Assembly: GCA_964023205.1 (NCBI GenBank)
Contig: OZ026848.1
Coordinates: 2,532,501 to 2,596,500 of the forward strand
DNA length: 64,000 nucleotides
From: Lutraria lutraria
Taxonomy: Eukaryota; Mollusca; Bivalvia; Venerida; Mactridae
Direction: 5' to 3'
Positions 55,501 through 64,000 of the stretch are shown here, one piece after another; position 1 is the first letter of the stretch, and each line of letters opens with the position of its first letter. The translations under genes and the position numbers were made by a program. The notes beneath the pieces are model-generated. The model was not told the origin of the DNA. It searched no databases and saw nothing but the letters and a program-made list of their open reading frames with translations.

Positions 55501-58500
55501 TCATCACAGTATTCCATTGATCCACACTACTTGGATGTAATGGTCCCATGTTTGTACTATCTACAATTAAAGAGTAAATGAAAGATAAAAATTTGTCGTG
55601 AAGCTTCGCGCAAGAAAATTTTTCTCTCCAACTGCCATTTCTAAAATATCAATAAAATCCAAAGTAAACGTTGCATGGTCAATCCTTTTGTAGCACTGAT
55701 TCACATTGATGTCTATTACTTGCATGTGCACTTTCAATGATGCAAACCAAATAATGGTAGAGATATTGAAAATCAAAAACTTTCAGCAACTCTCGGAGAC
55801 TTTTCACGGAGATGGCTATTTCTAGAATTTCAATAATGTCAAAAGTAAGCAGAGCATAGCAAATTCAACCTTGCCACCAACTTTTGTTCATGCCAACTAC
55901 TCGTAAGTAAAGTTGCATTCATGTACCAACAACGCTTAAGGAGAAAATAAGAAATTAGAATTGTCAAAAAATCTTGACGCTAGGACATTTTCTCACAAAT
56001 TGTCATTTCTAGAAATGTAATAAAACCAAAAGTAACCATACCATACCAAAACCGTTCTCATCACAGATTTCTATTGATCCACACTACTTGGATGTAATGG
56101 TCCCATGTTTGTACTATCTATAATTAAAGAGTAAATGAAAAGATAAAAATTTGTTGTAAAGCTTCATGCAAGAAAAAATTTCTCTCCAACTGCCATTTCT
56201 AAAATATCAATAAAATCCAAAGTAAACGTTGCATGGTCAATCCTTTTGTAGCACTGATTCACATTGATGTCTATTACTTGCCTGTATACTTTAAATGATG
56301 CAAACCAAATAATGGTAGAGATATTGAAAATCAAAGACTTTCAGCAACTCTCGGAGACTTTTCACGGAGATGGCTATTTCTAGAATATCAATAATGTCAA
56401 AAGTAAGCAGAGCACAGCAAATTCAACCTTGCCACCAACTTTTGTTCATGCCAACTACTTGCAAGTAAAGTTGCATTCATGTACCAACAACGCTTAAGGA
56501 GAAAATAAGAAATTAGAATTGTCAAAAAATCTTGACGCTAGGACATTTCCTCACAAACTGTCATTTCTAGAAATGTAATAAAACCAAAAGTAACCATACC
56601 ATACCAAACCCGTTCTCATCACAGATTTCCATTGATCCGCACTACTTGGATGTAATGGTCCCATGTTTGTACTATCTACAATTGAAGAGTAAATGAAAGA
56701 TAAAAATTTGTCATAAAGATTTGCACAAGAAAATTTTTCTCTCCAACTGCCATTTCTAAAATATCAATAAAATCCAAAGTAAACGTTGCATGGTCAATCC
56801 TTTTGTAGCACTGATTCACATTGATGTCTATTACTTGCCTGTGTACTTTAAATGATGCAAACCAAATAATGGTAGAGATATTGAAAATCAAAGACTTTCA
56901 GCAACTCTCGGAGACTTTTCACGGAGATGGCTATTTCTAGAATATCAATGTCAAAAGTAAGCAGAGCACAGCAAATTCAACCTTGCCACCAACTTTTGTT
57001 CATGCCAACTACTTGTAAGTAAAGTTGCATTCATGTACCAACAACGCTTAAGGAGAAAATAAGAAATTAGAATTGTGAAAAAATCTTGACGCTAGGACAT
57101 TTCCTCACAAACTGTCATTTCTAGAAATGTAATAAAACCAAAAGTAACCATACCATACCAAACCCGTTCTCATCACAGATTTCCATTGATCCGCACTACT
57201 TGGATGTAATGGTCCCATGTTTGTACTATCTACAATTGAAGAGTAAATGAAAGATAAAAATTTGTCGTAAAGATTTGCGCAAGAAATATTTTCTCTCCAA
57301 CTGCCATTTCTAAAATATCAATAAAATCCAAAGTAAACGTTGCATGGTCAATCCTTTTGTAGCACTGATTCACATTGATGTCTATTACTTGCCTGTGTAC
57401 TTTAAATGATGCAAACCAAATAATGGTAGAGATATTGAAAATCAAAGACTTTCAGCAACTCTCGGAGACTTTTCACGGAGATGGCTATTTCTAGAATATC
57501 AATAATGTCAAAAGTAAGCAGAGCACAGCAAATTCAACCTTGCCACCAACTTTTGTTCATGCCAACTACTTGTAAGTAAAGTTGCATTCATGTACCAACA
57601 ACGCTTAAGGAGAAAATAAGAAATTAGAATTGTGAAAAAATCTTGACGCTAGGACATTTCCTCACAAACTGTCATTTCTAGAAATGTAATAAAACCAAAA
57701 GTAACCATACCATACCAAACCCGTTCTCATCACAGATTTCCATTGATCCGCACTACTTGGATGTAATGGTCCCATGTTTGTACTATCTACAATTGAAGAG
57801 TAAATGAAAGATAAAAATTTGTCGTAAAGATTTGCACAAGAAAATTTTTCTCTCCAACTGCCATTTCTAAAATATCAATAAAATCCAAAGTAAACGTTGC
57901 ATGGTCAATCCTTTTGTAGCACTGATTCACATTGATGTCGATTACTTGCATGTGCACTTTCAATGATGCAAACCAAATAATGGTAGAGATATTGAAAATC
58001 AAAAACTTTCAGCAACTCTCGGAGACTTTTCACGGAGATGGCTATTTCTAGAATTTCAATAATGTCAAAAGTAAGCAGAGCATAGCAAATTCAACCTTGC
58101 CACCAACTTTTGTTCATGCCAACTACTTGTAAGTAAAGTTGCATTCATGTACCAACAACGCTTAAGGAGAAAATAAGAAATTAGAATTGTCAAAAAATCT
58201 TGACGCTAGGACATTTCCTCACAAACTGTCATTTCTAGAAATGTAATAAAACCAAAAGTAACCATACCATACCAAAACCGTTCTCATCACAGATTTCTAT
58301 TGATCCACACTACTTGGATGTAATGGTCCCATGTTTGTACTATCTATAATTAAAGAGTAAATGAAAAGATAAAAATTTGTTGTAAAGCTTCATGCAAGAA
58401 AAAATTTCTCTCCAACTGCCATTTCTAAAATATCAATAAAATCCAAAGTAAACGTTGCATGGTCAATCCTTTTGTAGCACTGATTCACATTGATGTATAT

Positions 58501-59185
58501 TACTTGCATGTGCACTTTCAATGATGCAAACCAAATAATAGTAGAGATATTGAAAATCAAAGACTTTCAGCAACTCTCGGAGACTTTTCACGTGATGGCT
58601 ATTTCTAGAATTTCAATAATGTCAAAAGTAAGCAGAGCACAGCAAATTCAACCTTGCCACCAACTTTTGTTCATGCCAACTACTTGTAAGTAAAGTTGCA
58701 TTCATGTACCAACAACGCTTAAGGAGAAAATAAGAAATTAGAATTGTCAAAAAATCTTGACGCTAGGACATTTCCTCACAAACTGTCATTTCTAGAAATG
58801 TAATAAAACCAAAAGTAACCATACCATACCAAAACCGTTCTCATCACAGATTTCCATTGATCCGCACTACTTGGATGTAATGGTCCCATGTTTGTACTAT
58901 CTACAATTGAAGAGTAAAGGAAAGATAAAAATTTGTCGTAAAGCTTTGCGCAAGAAAAATTTTCTCTACAACTGCCATTTCTAAAATATCAATAAAATCA
59001 AAAGGAAACGTTGCATGGTCAATCCTTTTGTAGCACTGATTCACATTGATGTCTATTACTTGCCTGTGTACTTTAAATGATGCAAACCAAATAATGGTAG
59101 AGATATTGAAAATCAAAGACTTTCAGCAACTCTCGGAGACTTTTCACGGAGATGGCTATTTCTAGAATATCAATAATGTCAAAAG
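52507..59185 (+). repeat. Block of about 6.7 kb repeated from 44,712-51,390 (copy 2)
   Basis: Carries the same three-base deletion (near 56,949) and GTCATAAAG (near 56,709) as copy 1. Differences seen include GCGCAATAAAA near 52,828, CCAATTTTTG near 54,209 and AAAAGTAACC near 53,247, where copy 1 has AAAATTAACC. The last difference means the template for copy 2, or the source of both, was not exactly the present copy 1. CACGTG boxes are at 54,135 and 58,589. Confidence 0.83.
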
Positions 59186-60608
59186 TAAGCAGAGCTAGGC
59201 AAATTCAACCTTGCCACCAACTTTTGTTCATGCCAACTACTTGTAAGTAAAGTTGCATTCATGTACCAACAACGCTTAAGGAGAAAATAAGAAATTAGAA
59301 TTGTGAAAAAATCTTGACGCTAGGACATTTCCTCACAAACTGTCATTTCTAGAAATGTAATAAAACCAAAAGTAACCATACCATACCAAACCCGTTCTCA
59401 TCACAGATTTCCATTGATCCGCACTACTTGGATGTAATGGTCCCATGTTTGTACTATCTACAATTGAAGAGTAAATGAAAGATAAAAATTTGTCGTAAAG
59501 ATTTGCACAAGAAAATTTTTCTCTCCAACTGCCATTTCTAAAATATCAATAAAATCCAAAGTAAACGTTGCATGGTCAATCCTTTTGTAGCACTGATTCA
59601 CATTGATGTCGATTACTTGCATGTGCACTTTCAATGATGCAAACCAAATAATGGTAGAGATATTGAAAATCAAAAACTTTCAGCAACTCTCGGAGACTTT
59701 TCACGGAGATGGCTATTTCTAGAATTTCAATAATGTCAAAAGTAAGCAGAGCATAGCAAATTCAACCTTGCCACCAACTTTTGTTCATGCCAACTACTTG
59801 TAAGTAAAGTTGCATTCATGTACCAACAACGCTTAAGGAGAAAATAAGAAATTAGAATTGTCAAAAAATCTTGACGCTAGGACATTTCCTCACAAACTGT
59901 CATTTCTAGAAATGTAATAAAACCAAAAGTAACCATACCATACCAAAACCGTTCTCATCACAGATTTCTATTGATCCACACTACTTGGATGTAATGGTCC
60001 CATGTTTGTACTATCTATAATTAAAGAGTAAATGAAAAGATAAAAAATTGTTGTAAAGCTTCATGCAAGAAAAAATTTCTCTCCAACTGCCATTTCTAAA
60101 ATATCAATAAAATCCAAAGTAAACGTTGCATGGTCAATCCTTTTGTAGCACTGATTCACATTGATGTATATTACTTGCATGTGCACTTTCAATGATGCAA
60201 ACCAAATAATAGTAGAGATATTGAAAATCAAAGACTTTCAGCAACTCTCGGAGACTTTTCACGTGATGGCTATTTCTAGAATTTCAATAATGTCAAAAGT
60301 AAGCAGAGCACAGCAAATTCAACCTTGCCACCAATTTTTGTTCATGCCAACTACTTGTAAGTAAAGTTGCATTCATGTACCAACAACGCTTAAGGAGAAA
60401 ATAAGAAATTAGAATTGTCAAAAAATCTTGACGCTAGGACATTTCCTCACAAACTGTCATTTCTAGAAATGTAATAAAACCAAAAGTAACCATACCATAC
60501 CAAAACCGTTCTCATCACAGATTTCCATTGATCCGCACTACTTGGATGTAATGGTCCCATGTTTGTACTATCTACAATTGAAGAGTAAATGAAAGATAAA
60601 AATTTGTC
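59186..60608 (+). repeat. Copy of about 53,060-54,483 (11-monomer offset)
   Basis: The match is at offset 6,125. The shared rare change CCAATTTTTGTTC (near 54,209 and 60,334) proves descent from the 54-kb monomer rather than from its close relatives. It includes the CACGTG box at 60,260. It ends where GATTTGCGC (near 54,487) is replaced by GCTTTGCGC (near 60,612), switching to the AATCAAAAGG type of monomer found near 58,998. Confidence 0.78.
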
Positions 60609-60914
60609 GTAAAGCTTTGCGCAAGAAAAATTTTCTCTACAACTGCCATTTCTAAAATATCAATAAAATCAAAAGGAAACGTTGCATGGTCAATCCTTTT
60701 GTAGCACTGATTCACATTGATGTCTATTACTTGCCTGTGTACTTTAAATGATGCAAACCAAATAATGGTAGAGATATTGAAAATCAAAAACTTTCAGCAA
60801 CTCTCGGAGACTTTTCACGGAGATGGCTATTTCTAGAATTTCAATAATGTCAAAAGTAAGCAGAGCATAGCAAATTCAACCTTGCCACCAACTTTTGTTC
60901 ATGCCAACTACTCG

Positions 60915-61773
60915 TAAGTAAAGTTGCATTCATGTACCAACAACGCTTAAGGAGAAAATAAGAAATTAGAATTGTCAAAAAATCTTGACGCTAGGACATT
61001 TCCTCACAAACTGTCATTTCTAGAAATGTAATAAAACCAAAAGTAACCATACCATACCAAAACCGTTCTCATCACAGATTTCCATTGATCCGCACTACTT
61101 GGATGTAATGGTCCCATGTTTGTACTATCTACAATTGAAGAGTAAAGGAAAGATAAAAATTTGTCGTAAAGCTTCGCGCAAGAAAAATTTTCTCTACAAC
61201 TGCCATTTCTAAAATATCAATAAAATCAAAAGGAAACGTTGCATGGTCAATCCTTTTGTAGCACTGATTCACATTGATGTCTATTACTTGCCTGTGTACT
61301 TTAAATGATGCAAACCAAATAATGGTAGAGATATTGAAAATCAAAGACTTTCAGCAACTCTCGGAGACTTTTCACGGAGATGGCTATTTCTAGAATATCA
61401 ATAATGTCAAAAGTAAGCAGAGCACAGCAAATTCAACCTTGCCACCAACTTTGTTCATGCCAACTACTTGCAAGTAAAGTTGCATTCATGTACCAACAAC
61501 GCTTAAGGAGAAAATAAGAAATTAGAATTGTCAAAAAATCTTGACGCTAGGACATTTCCTCACAAACTGTCATTTCTAGAAATGTAATAAAACCAAAAGT
61601 AACCATACCATACCAAAACCGTTCTCATCACAGTATTCCATTGATCCACACTACTTGGATGTAATGGTCCCATGTTTGTACTATCTACAATTAAAGAGTA
61701 AATGAAAGATAAAAATTTGTCGTGAAGCTTCGCGCAAGAAAATTTTTCTCTCCAACTGCCATTTCTAAAATAT
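60915..61773 (+). repeat. 4-monomer-offset repeat, copy 1
   Basis: This stretch matches 63,142-64,000 at offset 2,227. Markers are AATCAAAAGG with GCTTCGCGC, AACTTTGTTC with ACTTGCAAG, and ACAGTATTCC. The first diagnostic mismatch to the left is CTCGTAAG/CTTGTAAG near 60,911. The true extent of the repeat on the right is cut by the window end. Confidence 0.75.
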
Positions 61774-63141
61774 CAATAAAATCCAAAGTAAACGTTGCAT
61801 GGTCAATCCTTTTGTAGCACTGATTCACATTGATGTCTATTACTTGCATGTGCACTTTCAATGATGCAAACCAAATAATGGTAGAGATATTGAAAATCAA
61901 AAACTTTCAGCAACTCTCGGAGACTTTTCACGGAGATGGCTATTTCTAGAATTTCAATAATGTCAAAAGTAAGCAGAGCATAGCAAATTCAACCTTGCCA
62001 CCAACTTTTGTTCATGCCAACTACTTGTAAGTAAAGTTGCATTCATGTACCAACAACGCTTAAGGAGAAAATAAGAAATTAGAATTGTCAAAAAATCTTG
62101 ACGCTAGGACATTTCCTCACAAACTGTCATTTCTAGAAATGTAATAAAACCAAAAGTAACCATACCATACCAAAACCGTTCTCATCACAGATTTCCATTG
62201 ATCCACACTACTTGGATGTAATGGTCCCATGTTTGTACTATCTATAATTAAAGAGTAAATGAAAAGATAAAAATTTGTTGTAAAGCTTCATGCAAGAAAA
62301 AATTTCTCTCCAACTGCCATTTCTAAAATATCAATAAAATCCAAAGTAAACGTTGCATGGTCAATCCTTTTGTAGCACTGATTCACATTGATGTATATTA
62401 CTTGCATGTGCACTTTCAATGATGCAAACCAAATAATAGTAGAGATATTGAAAATCAAAGACTTTCAGCAACTCTCGGAGACTTTTCACGTGATGGCTAT
62501 TTCTAGAATTTCAATAATGTCAAAAGTAAGCAGAGCACAGCAAATTCAACCTTGCCACCAACTTTTGTTCATGCCAACTACTTGTAAGTAAAGTTGCATT
62601 CATGTACCAACAACGCTTAAGGAGAAAATAAGAAATTAGAATTGTCAAAAAATCTTGACGCTAGGACATTTCCTCACAAACTGTCATTTCTAGAAATGTA
62701 ATAAAACCAAAAGTAACCATACCATACCAAAACCGTTCTCATCACAGATTTCCATTGATCCGCACTACTTGGATGTAATGGTCCCATGTTTGTACTATCT
62801 ACAATTGAAGAGTAAATGAAAGATAAAAATTTGTCGTAAAGATTTGCGCAAGAAAATTTTTCTCTCCAACTGCCATTTCTAAAATATCAATAAAATCCAA
62901 AGTAAACGTTGCATGGTCAATCCTTTTGTAGCACTGATTCACATTGATGTCGATTACTTGCATGTGCACTTTCAATGATGCAAACCAAATAATGGTAGAG
63001 ATATTGAAAATCAAAAACTTTCAGCAACTCTCGGAGACTTTTCACGGAGATGGCTATTTCTAGAATTTCAATAATGTCAAAAGTAAGCAGAGCACAGCAA
63101 ATTCAACCTTGCCACCAACTTTTGTTCATGCCAACTACTTG

Positions 63142-64000
63142 TAAGTAAAGTTGCATTCATGTACCAACAACGCTTAAGGAGAAAATAAGAAATTAGAATT
63201 GTCAAAAAATCTTGACGCTAGGACATTTCCTCACAAACTGTCATTTCTAGAAATGTAATAAAACCAAAAGTAACCATACCATACCAAAACCGTTCTCATC
63301 ACAGATTTCCATTGATCCGCACTACTTGGATGTAATGGTCCCATGTTTGTACTATCTACAATTGAAGAGTAAAGGAAAGATAAAAATTTGTCGTAAAGCT
63401 TCGCGCAAGAAAAATTTTCTCTACAACTGCCATTTCTAAAATATCAATAAAATCAAAAGGAAACGTTGCATGGTCAATCCTTTTGTAGCACTGATTCACA
63501 TTGATGTCTATTACTTGCCTGTGTACTTTAAATGATGCAAACCAAATAATGGTAGAGATATTGAAAATCAAAGACTTTCAGCAACTCTCGGAGACTTTTC
63601 ACGGAGATGGCTATTTCTAGAATATCAATAATGTCAAAAGTAAGCAGAGCACAGCAAATTCAACCTTGCCACCAACTTTGTTCATGCCAACTACTTGCAA
63701 GTAAAGTTGCATTCATGTACCAACAACGCTTAAGGAGAAAATAAGAAATTAGAATTGTCAAAAAATCTTGACGCTAGGACATTTCCTCACAAACTGTCAT
63801 TTCTAGAAATGTAATAAAACCAAAAGTAACCATACCATACCAAAACCGTTCTCATCACAGTATTCCATTGATCCACACTACTTGGATGTAATGGTCCCAT
63901 GTTTGTACTATCTACAATTAAAGAGTAAATGAAAGATAAAAATTTGTCGTGAAGCTTCGCGCAAGAAAATTTTTCTCTCCAACTGCCATTTCTAAAATAT
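63142..64000 (+). repeat. 4-monomer-offset repeat, copy 2 (open at window end)
   Basis: Partner of 60,915-61,773, still matching at the last base of the window. The event may therefore be a 4-monomer tandem duplication whose second copy continues beyond the window. Confidence 0.72.

Larger units (their letters stand above)
1..64000 (+). repeat. Tandem satellite array, about 557-bp monomer, about 115 copies
   Basis: Every part of the window is the same AT-rich unit repeated head to tail in one orientation. Using the ATTTCTA that opens subunit A as the anchor (position 330 in the first complete monomer, 63,243 in the last), 113 periods span 62,913 bp, a mean of 556.75 bp. Any monomer starts near 330 + 556.75n, within a few bases. 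The array is open at both ends: the window starts inside subunit B and ends inside subunit B. No spacer, inversion or inserted element was seen. Copies differ by scattered substitutions and indels of 1-3 bp. Long homogeneous arrays of this kind are typical of eukaryotic centromeric, pericentromeric or subtelomeric heterochromatin; which one applies here cannot be told from the sequence. The family was not recognised. Confidence 0.98.

Noticed and set aside
1..64000. CRISPR array
   Set aside because: The repeat is 557 bp with no unique spacers, and variation is scattered over the unit rather than confined to spacers.
1..64000. Ribosomal DNA intergenic spacer repeats or LTR-retrotransposon tandem remnants
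   Set aside because: There is no rRNA gene, primer-binding site, polypurine tract, terminal TG...CA pair or coding remnant anywhere in 64 kb.
1..64000. Telomeric repeats or an array boundary
   Set aside because: No short TTAGGG/TTTAGGG-type runs occur, and both window ends lie inside ordinary monomers.

Overview
The whole window is one uninterrupted block of eukaryotic satellite DNA. A unit of about 557 bp is repeated head to tail, always in the same orientation, about 115 times. The array runs past both ends of the window. Base composition is AT-rich: sample lines counted by hand give about one third G+C. I see no protein-coding gene, RNA gene, transposon, CRISPR array or unique sequence. 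There is therefore no gene content to place the organism. Array length, unit size and the near-identity of long sub-blocks fit a centromeric, pericentromeric or other heterochromatic satellite of a plant or animal. I do not recognise the family.

The 557-bp unit is itself built from three diverged, co-oriented subunits of 188, 181 and 187 bp, here called A, B and C. All three share an ATTTCTA start, a CAAAGTAA/AAAAGTAA segment, a central (A/T)CTACTTG/ATTACTTG segment and a closing pyrimidine-rich tract. The present monomer is therefore an old trimer of a roughly 185-bp ancestor, which is about one nucleosome repeat length. The trimer was then amplified as a unit.

Above the monomer level the array is a patchwork of segmental duplications, each a whole number of monomers long. 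On the left (about 0.7-9.5 kb), short blocks recur at spacings of 9, 8 and 3 monomers. Next is a clean tandem pair of a 10-monomer unit (5,567 bp; about 5,761-11,327 and 11,328-16,894). In the centre a 12-monomer higher-order repeat (6,680 bp) has three full copies (about 15.34-22.02, 24.80-31.48 and 31.48-38.17 kb) and one truncated copy. On the right there are a 5-monomer tandem pair (37.2-42.8 kb), a 6-monomer tandem pair (41.4-48.0 kb), a block of about 6.7 kb copied at a 14-monomer offset (44.7-51.4 to 52.5-59.2 kb), an 11-monomer-offset copy (53.1-54.5 to 59.2-60.6 kb) and a 4-monomer-offset copy running off the end. Copies share private mutations, so the order of events can partly be reconstructed. 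The pattern is what repeated unequal exchange or re-insertion of array segments would leave.

The sequence signals most worth testing are: a perfect 14-bp palindrome in subunit A; a CACGTG box, read on the minus strand as ATCACGTG, created by a small deletion in 15 monomers only; a 60-bp stretch of subunit C that looks invariant; and a hypervariable A/T tract at the A/B junction. The short open frames of 64-72 codons begin with TTG, are a by-product of the repeat, and are not annotated as genes.
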